Positions 15,009-22,385 are shown, counted from the first letter of the stretch. The stretch is DNA of 41,388 nucleotides from Microvirga flocculans ATCC BAA-817 (GCF_000518665.1 NZ_JAEA01000019.1:1-41388); one strand, 5' to 3'. Notes: generated from the letters alone by a model not told the origin. Translations and numbers: made by a program.

Positions 15009-15305
15009 ATGACGACCCCGACACGCCTCGAAACCGACCAGCTGCGCCGCATCGAGGAGCTTCGCAAGACCTATGATCGCATTCGCGCCGAGCGCATTCG
15101 CGCCGAGGGTGAAGTCGAGCGTCTCACGCGCGAGCTCGAGGAGGCGCGGGCATTGGCCTTGTCGGAACTGGGGACGGACGACGAAGGGCAGATTCAGGCG
15201 CTGATCGAGGATGCGCAGAAGCGAAATGCCAAGCTTGCGGAAGAATTCGAGGCCGCCCTGTGGGACATCGAGACGCGTCTCAAGCAACTCGGAGACGAGC
15301 GTTGA
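15009..15305 (+). CDS. Small coiled-coil protein, first gene of the Rad50/Mre11-like operon
   Basis: A 98-residue protein that is almost entirely predicted coiled coil: DQLRRIEELRKTYDRIRAER, then GEVERLTRELEEARALALSE, then after a break at GTDDEG another helix (LIEDAQKRNAKLAEEFEAAL) ending in WDIETRLKQLGDER. The two helices around a short turn could form a hairpin. The start is the ATG at 15009 with only a weak, distant GGAG. Its stop overlaps the TTG start of the Rad50-like gene (TTGA at 15302-15305), so translation is coupled and a physical partnership with that ATPase is likely. It has no cysteines and no nuclease motif. It may pair with the coils of the permuted Rad50, but I know of no named family. 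Confidence 0.8.
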   Translation: MTTPTRLETDQLRRIEELRKTYDRIRAERIRAEGEVERLTRELEEARALALSELGTDDEGQIQALIEDAQKRNAKLAEEFEAALWDIETRLKQLGDER

Positions 15306-17128
15306 TCCGACCCGCCATCGATCACGATGTCTCACGCGCGGAAGCGTCTCTCGCACGGCTTGAAGGACGGCGCGATGCCCTTCGCGGGCGCATCGCGGAT
15401 CTGACGCGCGATATCGAGTTCGCCAAGGGCCGGCTGGCGGTGAAGGACGAGGTCGAGGCTTTCATCGAGGCCGTTCACGGCTCCGCCAGCCGCCGCAGCC
15501 TGTCCGCTTTCGAGACCTTGCTGACGGCGCTCGTGCAGGAGGTTCTGCCCGGCGAGAAGCCCGTGGCACTGGAGCTCTCGACGGAGCGCGGCCTCGCTTC
15601 CCTCGACATCTGCGTGCGCCGCCCGGATGGCGCGCTCGAAGACGTGCTGGAGGACAATGGCGGCGCGCTCACCAATGTCATCGGCATGGCCCTGCGGCTC
15701 ATCGCCGTCGTGAAGGCGGATGTGGCGCGCTTCCTCGCGCTCGACGAGGCTGATTGCTGGATCGCGCCGGACCGCGTCTCGTCCTTCTACCGGGTGCTGG
15801 AGGACGGCGCGGCGCGCCTGGGCGTGCAGTGCCTCGCAGTCTCCCATCACGACCTGTCGCAGTTCTCAGGCAAGTTTCACATTGCGCGGATCGTCGGCGA
15901 GCCTGCATCCGGCGTCGAGGTGATATCGCCGGAGACCGGCGCAGCATGGAGCGAGGCGCAGCCTGGCCTGCGCTTCATCCGTCTCGTGAACGTGCAGGCC
16001 TACAAGGATGCGACGCTGCATCTGAGCCCCGGCGTGAACGCGCTCATCGGCCCGAACAACCGCGGCAAGTCCACCTTCATTCGTGCCCTGCGCGCCGTCT
16101 TCTATGGCGAGGCGCGCGACAGCCTCGTGCGGGCCGGCGCGAAGTCGGCCTCGATCGAGATCGGCGTCGCCGGGCAGCGGACCTTGCGCTTCACGCGCCA
16201 GCCGCGCCGCTCGCCGGTCAATATCTGGTCGCTGCATGAGGCGGATGGCTCCCTCGTCGAGGAGCAGGGCATGCGCTACGAGACAGGCGGCCGCAATGTT
16301 CCCGACTGGGTGGCGGATCTCATCCGCATCCGAAAGGTCGAGGACCTCGACGTTCACATCGCACACCAGAAATTTCCCGTTTTTCTCTTGGGCGAAGCGC
16401 CATCCCGACGCTCGGCCGTTCTCTCCATCGGTCAGGAGGCGGGCTATATCCGCGACATGCTCGTCATCCACCGGGAACGTTGCCGTCGCGACAACGATGT
16501 CGTGCGCACAGGTGAGCGCGACCTGATCGCGATGACGGAAACGCTCGAGAGCCTGAACGAACTCGACGGCCTGAAGGCCAAGCTGACCGGCATGCGCCGG
16601 ATGGCCGAGACTGTGAAGGCTGAAGCGTTCAGGCTGGAGCAGCTTCAGGCCCATGGAGCACGCCTCTCCGATCTCAAGTACCGCCTGGAGTGGGCAGGCA
16701 GACGCGCCGATGTCACCGCGAAGCTTCCCGGTGAGGAGAAACTCACGGAACTGGCCCGCGCCGTCGAGCGATCGCGGGAGCGTGAGCGCCTGGGGCGGCA
16801 GGTCCTTCATCGCGCTCGCGAGCTGCAGCGCGGTCGCGCGCGGCTGATCGCCCTGCAGCAATTGCCCGAGGCTGTCCCCGTGATGGAAAGCACGGCCTCG
16901 GCTCAAACCCTTCTCAAGCGCCTTGCCGATCTTCGCAGCGCTTCGCAGATCGCCCGGGGGCGCATGGCGCAGGTCGATGAGGGGCTGCGAGCCCTGCAGG
17001 CCGAGATGGCGAGCCTTGTTGCGGAAACCGGCGGGCTCTGCCCGACCTGCGGCTCGCCCGTCAGTCCTGAGACCCTGCTGGACCATCACGCCCATTCTTC
17101 CAAGCCCGCGGAGCGGCTCACCGCATGA
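15302..17128 (+). CDS. Rad50/SbcC-like ATPase, circularly permuted, zinc hook near C-terminus
   Basis: A 608-residue ATPase for double-strand-break processing, expected to work with the nuclease encoded next. Seen in order: coiled coil (about 10-60); ABC signature region EDNGGALTNVIGMALRL (117-133); Walker B FLALDEAD (144-151); H-loop LAVSHHD (178-184); a beta-rich start of a second lobe, LRFIRLVNVQAYKDATLHL; Walker A GPNNRGKST (250-258); the SbcC-like N-lobe ending KFPVFLLGEAPSRRS; coiled coil (about 395-560); and CPTC (580-583). Ordinary Rad50/SbcC runs Walker A, coil, CxxC, coil, signature, Walker B, so this protein is permuted with its ends at the hook. The TTG at 15302 is the likely start. 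An upstream start at 15260 would only add shadow sequence. The 3' end overlaps the nuclease gene by four bases. The coils are much shorter than in typical SbcC. Confidence 0.88.
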   Translation: MIRPAIDHDVSRAEASLARLEGRRDALRGRIADLTRDIEFAKGRLAVKDEVEAFIEAVHGSASRRSLSAFETLLTALVQEVLPGEKPVALELSTERGLASLDICVRRPDGALEDVLEDNGGALTNVIGMALRLIAVVKADVARFLALDEADCWIAPDRVSSFYRVLEDGAARLGVQCLAVSHHDLSQFSGKFHIARIVGEPASGVEVISPETGAAWSEAQPGLRFIRLVNVQAYKDATLHLSPGVNALIGPNNRGKSTFIRALRAVFYGEARDSLVRAGAKSASIEIGVAGQRTLRFTRQPRRSPVNIWSLHEADGSLVEEQGMRYETGGRNVPDWVADLIRIRKVEDLDVHIAHQKFPVFLLGEAPSRRSAVLSIGQEAGYIRDMLVIHRERCRRDNDVVRTGERDLIAMTETLESLNELDGLKAKLTGMRRMAETVKAEAFRLEQLQAHGARLSDLKYRLEWAGRRADVTAKLPGEEKLTELARAVERSRERERLGRQVLHRARELQRGRARLIALQQLPEAVPVMESTASAQTLLKRLADLRSASQIARGRMAQVDEGLRALQAEMASLVAETGGLCPTCGSPVSPETLLDHHAHSSKPAERLTA

Positions 17129-18120
17129 TCCTGTCCGGAGATCGTCTTCCAACCATCGCCTGCAACGGAATCCTCGTGATCGGCGATCCGCATGTGGGCT
17201 CGCGGCGTCCCGGCCGGCGCAAGGATGCCATCTGGCCCCAGGCCGTTCTCGGCAAGCTGGAGCGCTGCGTCGCCATCGCCAACGAGCGGCAGCTCGCCGT
17301 CGTCATTCTCGGCGATCTGTTCGACCGTCCGGTCGAGCCCGACGTGGCGCTGAAGAACCAGCTGATCCGCATCCTGAAAAGCTTCCGCCACAGGCCCCTC
17401 GTCAATGTGGGCAACCACGACATCCAGCACACCATGCTGACTGACAGCGACTCGCTGGCGCTTCTGGGTCTGTGCGACGTGGTCGATGTGGTGGCCGCGT
17501 CGTCGCCCGTGGCCGAGTTCCAGATCGGTGCGCGGCGGGTCGGCGTCGGAATGACGCCCTACGGGCAGTCCATTCCAGCCGATATCCGCGGCCTTTTCTC
17601 CGGCGTCGATCTGCAGGCATGGTTCACGCATCACGACATCGCCTTCGACGGCGCCTATCCAGGCGCGGTGCCGCCTTTTGCGGTCGACGGCTGCGACGTT
17701 CTCATCAACGGTCACATCCACAAGACGCAGAAATCCATTCTCGCCGGACGCACGCGCTGGATGAATCCCGGCACGATCACGCGTCAGTCGGTCGACCTCG
17801 TCGATCACGTTCCGCGCGCCTGGATCCTCGATGCCGAGGGCGCTCTGGAAGCGCAGGCGCTGCCTTTCGAGAGCAACGTGTTCGACCTGACGGGGCGCGT
17901 GGTCGATCCTGCGGATGGAGCTCTGGTCGCGCGCGAGGTCGAGAGCGCCTTCGTCACGCTGCTTCAGGCCGAGTCCTCGACAGAGCTGAAGCGCAGCGGC
18001 GACGGATCCATCATTCGCGACGAGATCGAAGCGAAATTCGCAGCTGACGATACCTCTGAAGCCGTGCGAGCCATCGTGCGCTCGCTGCTCGGCGAGGCGG
18101 TGGAACGGAACGCCTCCTGA
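17125..18120 (+). CDS. Mre11/SbcD-like metallophosphoesterase
   Basis: A 331-residue predicted manganese-dependent nuclease. All five Mre11-type metal motifs are present: GDPHVG (D21, H23), GDLFDRP (D63, D66), GNHD (N96, H97, D98), the FTHH histidine (about 168-169) and NGHIHK (H196, H198). The last 100 residues lack the usual SbcD capping domain signature but contain a helical acidic tail (REVESAFVTLLQAESSTELK) that could be the ATPase-binding region. It starts with ATG overlapping the stop of the permuted Rad50-like gene, so the two are coupled, as sbcD and sbcC or mre11 and rad50 usually are. The operon is probably induced through the LexA box at 14791. Endo/exonuclease activity on broken ends is inferred from the motifs and the partner. 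Confidence 0.9.
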   Translation: MILSGDRLPTIACNGILVIGDPHVGSRRPGRRKDAIWPQAVLGKLERCVAIANERQLAVVILGDLFDRPVEPDVALKNQLIRILKSFRHRPLVNVGNHDIQHTMLTDSDSLALLGLCDVVDVVAASSPVAEFQIGARRVGVGMTPYGQSIPADIRGLFSGVDLQAWFTHHDIAFDGAYPGAVPPFAVDGCDVLINGHIHKTQKSILAGRTRWMNPGTITRQSVDLVDHVPRAWILDAEGALEAQALPFESNVFDLTGRVVDPADGALVAREVESAFVTLLQAESSTELKRSGDGSIIRDEIEAKFAADDTSEAVRAIVRSLLGEAVERNAS

Positions 18121-18157
18121 AGCATCGGGCGTGAGGCCGATATCTCGTCCGATGCTT
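18120..18157. terminator. Convergent terminator-like hairpin
   Basis: AAGCATCGG (18120-18128) pairs with CCGATGCTT (18149-18157) around a 20-base loop, exactly between two converging genes. T tracts are short on both strands, so termination strength is uncertain. Confidence 0.5.
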
Positions 18158-18807
18158 TAGAACGCGAAAGGATCGGAATAGGGCAGGCGGCGTCGGCGCA
18201 CCTGCGTCTCGGGCAGGATCGGGCGGCTGATATCGACCGCGATGAGGCCCTCGCAGGCCAGCGCCAGCACGGCCGCCACCCCATCCTGCGTGTTCATGAC
18301 GGCGCTGGCGCAATCCACGAGCCGCATGGCCCCGACTTCGTCGAGCTGATGCAGGACGCGCACCCGGTCGCCCGCCGTCACGGGCGTGCGCCTGCAGGCC
18401 ATGATGAGCCGCATGGTGGTGAAGCGAGGCTCCGCCCGGATGCTCTCCGCCGTCTCGATCGTGAACGGTCGCCCGTCCGATGCACTGATGCCGTGGATCG
18501 CGGCCGCGCGCAGGGGGTGGATCAGGAGATCGTCCTCCGCCGCCACATCGACCAGAATGGGCGATCCGTCGCGGACGATCTCGAAATCGGCGACATGCTC
18601 GACGGTTTCCCTGCCGATGGCGAAGCTGGCCGGATCGGCTGCGGCACGCAAGGATTCAACCCCTGAGTCGAGCTGGCAGATCGCGAGAAAGTCTGCGATC
18701 AGGGCGTTGCGCGTCAGCGATGGGGCAGGCCGCTTCGCGGTGCGGCGGCTCCCCGTGCGGCGGGGAGGGCGCCGATCCGAAAGGTCGAGGATCGCTGGCG
18801 CGGACAT
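18157..18807 (-). CDS. SOS-box-controlled hypothetical protein, possibly TnsA-like fold
   Basis: A 216-residue protein starting at the ATG at 18807 (MSAPAILDLSDRRPP), preceded by a perfect GGAGG. The frame is open further, to 18849, but that would run through the LexA box at 18844-18858. The N-terminus is basic (RRTGSRRTAKRPAPSLTRNA). The middle (VADFEIVRDGSPILVDVAAE) and the C-terminal part (GDRVRVLHQLDEVGAMRLVD, then AVLALACEGLIAVDISRPIL and ETQVRRRRL) recall small TnsA-type endonuclease proteins of Rhizobiales. In those a VDVKP-like motif supplies the catalytic Asp and Lys; here it reads VDVAAE, with no lysine. If the resemblance is real, the protein is probably catalytically dead or uses another residue. 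Function unknown; damage induction is likely. Confidence 0.7.
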   Translation of the reverse strand: MSAPAILDLSDRRPPRRTGSRRTAKRPAPSLTRNALIADFLAICQLDSGVESLRAAADPASFAIGRETVEHVADFEIVRDGSPILVDVAAEDDLLIHPLRAAAIHGISASDGRPFTIETAESIRAEPRFTTMRLIMACRRTPVTAGDRVRVLHQLDEVGAMRLVDCASAVMNTQDGVAAVLALACEGLIAVDISRPILPETQVRRRRLPYSDPFAF

Positions 18808-18843
18808 CGGGGCCTCCAGGGTATCGTCCCGTTTGACGAATGA

Positions 18844-18858
18844 GAACATATATAGAAC
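18844..18858 (-). promoter_or_regulatory. LexA (SOS) box upstream of the minus-strand gene at 18807
   Basis: GAACATATATAGAAC, a perfect GAAC-N7-GAAC, 37 bases before the ATG at 18807. It overlaps the longest possible reading frame of that gene, which supports the inner start. Confidence 0.85.
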
Positions 18859-18946
18859 ACGAAAGTCGTGGTCAAATCATGACTTGAGCATCGCCACGAT
18901 CCGTTCCCTGCCTCGCTTAAAGGACCTTTCCCGGTGCGTTAGGACA

Positions 18947-18962
18947 AAACGGCGCACCGTTT
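18947..18962. repeat. Short perfect dyad between two divergent SOS-type genes
   Basis: AAACGG-CGCA-CCGTTT, a 6-base stem with a four-base spacer, followed by AT-rich sequence. It could be an additional operator or a small hairpin. It is not a LexA box. Confidence 0.4.
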
Positions 18963-19038
18963 AAATCATTGTAATTATTGATTTTATTGGCGACCCTGAT
19001 GCTGGCGGAAAAGGGTCGGATGAGCTACATTTCGCAAA

Positions 19039-19053
19039 GAACAAAAAAAGAAC
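19039..19053 (+). promoter_or_regulatory. LexA (SOS) box upstream of the gene at 19128
   Basis: GAAC-AAAAAAA-GAAC, a perfect match to the alphaproteobacterial operator form, 75 bases before the ATG at 19128. Confidence 0.85.
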
Positions 19054-19127
19054 GCGCCGCCCGGGAAACGGGCTTTGGAAGAGCGTGCAGCCGATAGGCG
19101 GGCGACGATGAGAATGTAGGATCGAGA

Positions 19128-19796
19128 ATGAATACGACCGACAAGAAAATCTCCGAGGTGCTCGCCAAGTTCGGCGAGCCGATGGCCGGCAATGTCTGGC
19201 GCGTGCAGGGCACGGCCGTGATCTATCACAAGACGCTCGAGCGCATTGCGGCCCAGGCGAAGGTGGTCTTCGACGAGCCCAAGATCATCCGCGCCGAGCG
19301 GGACGAGGCGGTGATCCAGGTGACCGGCCGCATGGGCGAGCGCGTGGAATGGTCGATCGGCGAGGCGCTGATCGGCGTGAACTATCGCGTCTCAGGCAAG
19401 CAGGCGGCCTATGTCTACGCGATGGCGGAGAAACGCGCGAAGGACCGCGTGATCCTCAAGCTCATCGAACTGCACGGCTACGTCTATTCGGAAGAGGAGG
19501 CCGACGAGTTCAAGCAGGCCAGGCCCGGATTCGCCGAGCAGCATGTGGAAGTCGAGAAGGCCGAGCCGCAGAAGGGCATGGCCGAAGCGGCTCTCTCCGA
19601 CGGCAAGGTCGAGGACGATCTGAAGGCGAAGATCAGGAAGGCGAAGACCATCAATGCGGTCACGGATCTGATGCTCCATGCCGACACGCAGAAGAGGCTC
19701 GCCGAACTGCCGGAGGGCATTCGCGATGAGATCCGCGATTTCGCCAAGGCGCGTCTCGTCGAGCTGGGTTGGCCGACCAAGAAGGCCGCGGCCTGA
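19128..19796 (+). CDS. SOS-box-controlled protein, possible single-strand-annealing recombinase
   Basis: A 222-residue soluble protein. The N-terminal 125 residues (GNVWRVQGTAVIYHKTLERI, WSIGEALIGVNYRVSGKQAA, YVYAMAEKRAKDRVILKLIE, HGYVYSEEEADEF) have the look of phage-type proteins that enter annotation as Rad52/ERF-like or recombination-associated, especially the AEKRAKDRVILKL helix followed by VYSEEEADEF. The C-terminal 60 residues are a separate charged helical region (LKAKIRKAKTINAVTDLMLH). A LexA box lies 75 bases before the ATG. recD2 follows by 164 bases in the same direction and may share the transcript. Annealing of ssDNA is a hypothesis from resemblance and neighbours; I cannot confirm the fold. 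Confidence 0.7.
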   Translation: MNTTDKKISEVLAKFGEPMAGNVWRVQGTAVIYHKTLERIAAQAKVVFDEPKIIRAERDEAVIQVTGRMGERVEWSIGEALIGVNYRVSGKQAAYVYAMAEKRAKDRVILKLIELHGYVYSEEEADEFKQARPGFAEQHVEVEKAEPQKGMAEAALSDGKVEDDLKAKIRKAKTINAVTDLMLHADTQKRLAELPEGIRDEIRDFAKARLVELGWPTKKAAA

Positions 19797-19830
19797 ATTT
19801 CGCTGCGATCCCGGGCGATAGGGGATGAAT

Positions 19831-19854
19831 GCACCGTGCGGATCTGCACGGTGC
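19831..19854. repeat. Inverted repeat between the SOS-type gene and recD2
   Basis: GCACCGTGC and GCACGGTGC form a perfect 9-base stem with a six-base loop, 34 bases after the stop at 19796. No T tract follows, so it may be an RNA-stabilising hairpin or a weak terminator that lowers recD2 expression. Confidence 0.45.
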
Positions 19855-19960
19855 GCCCATCGGGGAAGCATCGGATCCGCTTTTCTCGTCCGGGGCTTCA
19901 GCCGTCATGTCCGTGTTCCCTTCCTCGAAGATGTCGGGGAACTCGTGGTCTTGCTGATCG

Positions 19961-22153
19961 ATGCTGAAATCCTCCGCCTTGGCCGTTTCCTCAAATCAGG
20001 AGGCGCTGTCTTTCCCCGAGCATCTCGTCGGCTCCATCGAGCGTGTGACGTTCCACAACCATGAAACGGGCTTCTGCGTTTTGCGCGTGAAGGCGCGCGG
20101 CCACCGCAGGCCGGTTGTCGTCGTCGGTCATGCGCCGGCCCTCGCCATCGGCGAGGTCGTCGATGCCAGCGGGGCGTGGCTCCACGACCGCAATCATGGA
20201 ATGCAGTTTCACGCGACCGAGCTCAGGACCTCGGCGCCGGCCACGGAGGAGGAACTGCAGCGCTTCCTGGGCTCGGGGCTCCTCAAGGGCGTCGGTCCTG
20301 CGCTCGCCCAACGGCTCATCGCGTCCTTCGGGTCTGGCATCCTCGACATCATCGAGACGAAACCGCACGAGCTGACGCGCGTGCACGGGATCGGCACGGC
20401 CAAGGCCCGGAGCATCGGCGCGGCTTTCGCCGAGCATCGCGCGTTGAAGGACATCGCAGCCTTTCTGAACGCGCAAGGAATCGGCGGGTTTCTGCTCTCG
20501 CGCATCTACCGCGCCTATGGAGCCGATGCCATCGCCATCATCACGGCCAATCCCTACCGGCTCGCGCTCGACATTCCCGGATTCGCGTTCGCCCTGGCCG
20601 ATCAGGTGGCACTGCGGCTGTCCATCGAGCCGACGGCCGAGATGCGGCTTAAGGCCGGTCTCGCGCATGTTCTGCTGGAAGCCGCGAAGGAGGGGCATTC
20701 GGGCCTTGGTGCCGATGAAGTGCTGCGGCAGGCGAGTCTCCTGCTCCAGATTGCCGAGGCCTCGCTCAGGCCCGTGCTCGATGCGCAATGTGCGGCGGGC
20801 CAGTTCATGGCGGATGACCTGAGCGGGCAGCGCGCGGTTTTTCTAAGAAGCCTCTACGGCGCCGAGCTTTTCATCGCCCATCGCCTGAAGGAACTGTCCA
20901 AGGGCGACCATCCCTGGTCGGGCCTCGATGACGGAGAGGTGGTGGCCCAAGTGCAGGCCGCCATCGGCGTGTCCTATTCGCCGAGCCAGCGCGAGGCGCT
21001 GGCGGGTGCCTGCCGCGCGAAGGTATCGGTCATCACCGGCGGGCCCGGCACGGGCAAGACCACGCTGATCAGAAGCCTCACGAGGCTTTGCGCCCGGCAC
21101 GGCCGGGTGATCGCCCTCTGCGCGCCGACCGGGCGCGCGGCAAAGCGGCTTTCGGAAAGCACGGGCTTTCCGGCGAAGACGGTCCATCGTCTCCTCGAAG
21201 CGTCGGAGGGAGGATTCCGGCGCGACGCCGACACGCCGCTCGACTGCGAATTCATCGTGGTCGATGAAGCTTCGATGCTCGACATCCGGCTCATGGCGGC
21301 CCTTCTGAGGGCTCTGCCGGACGGGGCCGGCCTCCTGCTCGTCGGAGACGTGGACCAGCTTCCGTCTATCGGACCGGGCCAGATCCTGTCCGACATCATC
21401 GCCTCCGGCGCCGTCCCTGTCGTGCGTCTCCAGGACGTGTTCCGGCAGGAACGGGAAAGCCGCATCGTCGCCGCCGCGCATGCCATCAACCGCGGAGCGT
21501 TGCCCGAGCTGGAGCATCGGCCGGATTCCGATTTCTACTTCATCGAGGCCGACACGCCGCCGGATGCTCTCGCCAAGATGACCATCATGATGCGGGACCG
21601 GATCCCGCGCCGCTTCGGCCTCGATCCGGTGCGCGACGTTCAGGTGCTCTGCCCCATGAACCGGGGACGGTTCGGCACGACTATGCTGAACGCAGAATTG
21701 CAGCGGCTCTTCAACCCGCCCGGCCATGATGCCCTGCAGCGGGCCGGGTGGAGTTACGGGCCAGGCGACAAGGTCATGCAGGTGCGCAACGACTACGACC
21801 GCGACGTCTATAACGGCGAGGTCGGCATCGTGCGCGCGGTGAGCCGCGAGGAAGGCGAACTCACCGTCGCCTTCGATGAGCGCCTTGTGACCTATACGCT
21901 CAAGGATATCGACGAACTGGCCCTTGCCTATGCGGTGACGATCCACAAGGCGCAAGGATCCGAATATCCGGCCGTCATCATGCCCGTCATGCCGCAGCAA
22001 TCCTCCATGCTCCGGCGCAGGCTGCTCTATACGGGAGTGACGCGGGCCAGCCGCCTGCTGATCCTCATTGGAAGCCGGGCCGCCTTGGCGCAGGCCGTGA
22101 CCCGGGAGGAGGAACCGCGCCTGACCCGGCTCCGCAACTGGTTCGCGGCCTGA
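19961..22153 (+). CDS. recD2: RecD2-type ATP-dependent DNA helicase
   Basis: A 730-residue superfamily 1B 5'-3' helicase, the usual RecD2 length. The N-terminal OB-like region (VGSIERVTFHNHETGFCVLR) is followed by two helix-hairpin-helix motifs (GLLKGVGPALAQRLI, VHGIGTAKARSIG). Walker A is GGPGTGKTT (360-368), and motif Ia includes CAPTGRAAKRL. Walker B is VVDEASM, and near the end the SH3-split motor region reads YAVTIHKAQGSEYPAVI and LLYTGVTRA. Unlike RecD of RecBCD, these proteins act alone in damage tolerance and recombination. No recB or recC is nearby. The ATG at 19961 has a weak ribosome-binding site. No LexA box of its own was found, so SOS control would need read-through from 19128. 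Confidence 0.92.
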   Translation: MLKSSALAVSSNQEALSFPEHLVGSIERVTFHNHETGFCVLRVKARGHRRPVVVVGHAPALAIGEVVDASGAWLHDRNHGMQFHATELRTSAPATEEELQRFLGSGLLKGVGPALAQRLIASFGSGILDIIETKPHELTRVHGIGTAKARSIGAAFAEHRALKDIAAFLNAQGIGGFLLSRIYRAYGADAIAIITANPYRLALDIPGFAFALADQVALRLSIEPTAEMRLKAGLAHVLLEAAKEGHSGLGADEVLRQASLLLQIAEASLRPVLDAQCAAGQFMADDLSGQRAVFLRSLYGAELFIAHRLKELSKGDHPWSGLDDGEVVAQVQAAIGVSYSPSQREALAGACRAKVSVITGGPGTGKTTLIRSLTRLCARHGRVIALCAPTGRAAKRLSESTGFPAKTVHRLLEASEGGFRRDADTPLDCEFIVVDEASMLDIRLMAALLRALPDGAGLLLVGDVDQLPSIGPGQILSDIIASGAVPVVRLQDVFRQERESRIVAAAHAINRGALPELEHRPDSDFYFIEADTPPDALAKMTIMMRDRIPRRFGLDPVRDVQVLCPMNRGRFGTTMLNAELQRLFNPPGHDALQRAGWSYGPGDKVMQVRNDYDRDVYNGEVGIVRAVSREEGELTVAFDERLVTYTLKDIDELALAYAVTIHKAQGSEYPAVIMPVMPQQSSMLRRRLLYTGVTRASRLLILIGSRAALAQAVTREEEPRLTRLRNWFAA

Positions 22154-22217
22154 TCCCTTTCGCTTCGCGCCGGGCCAGCCTATAATTTCCTTTTGAACCT
22201 CGGCCGGAACGGTAGCC

Positions 22218-22385
22218 ATGAGCCTTGAGACCGCACAGATACAGCTGCAGGAACGGCGCGCCCGCGCGGGGCTGATCGCCGGGGCGGTGCTGTGCGTGAC
22301 CGCGGCAGGAGGCCTGCTCTGGTGGCGCTATGGCGGCTCCGTCTTCAACGATCTGGTGCTGGCCGGCCTGGCATGGTGCTTCTGA
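22218..22385 (+). CDS. Small membrane protein
   Basis: A 55-residue protein with an amphipathic charged N-terminus (MSLETAQIQLQERRARAG), one transmembrane helix (LIAGAVLCVTAAGGLLWW) and a second weaker hydrophobic stretch (FNDLVLAGLAWCF) at the end. The ATG at 22218 follows recD2 by 64 bases in the same direction. Its last 41 bases overlap the 3' end of the convergent glycosyltransferase gene. No family was recognised. Being short, it may be missed by automatic callers, but the coherent helix-forming sequence and GC-rich codon use support it. Confidence 0.55.
   Translation: MSLETAQIQLQERRARAGLIAGAVLCVTAAGGLLWWRYGGSVFNDLVLAGLAWCF

Noticed and set aside
15260..15301. Upstream start for the Rad50-like gene
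   Set aside because: It lies inside the preceding coiled-coil gene in another frame. The TTG at 15302 overlapping that gene's stop gives normal coupling and removes a nonsense N-terminus.
18808..18849. Longer N-terminus for the gene ending at 18157
   Set aside because: It would be read through the LexA box at 18844-18858 and ignores the perfect GGAGG in front of the ATG at 18807.
19921..19960. Possible LexA box just before recD2
   Set aside because: GTTCCCTTCCTCGAAG near 19915-19930 lacks a second GTTC or GAAC at the required seven-base spacing.
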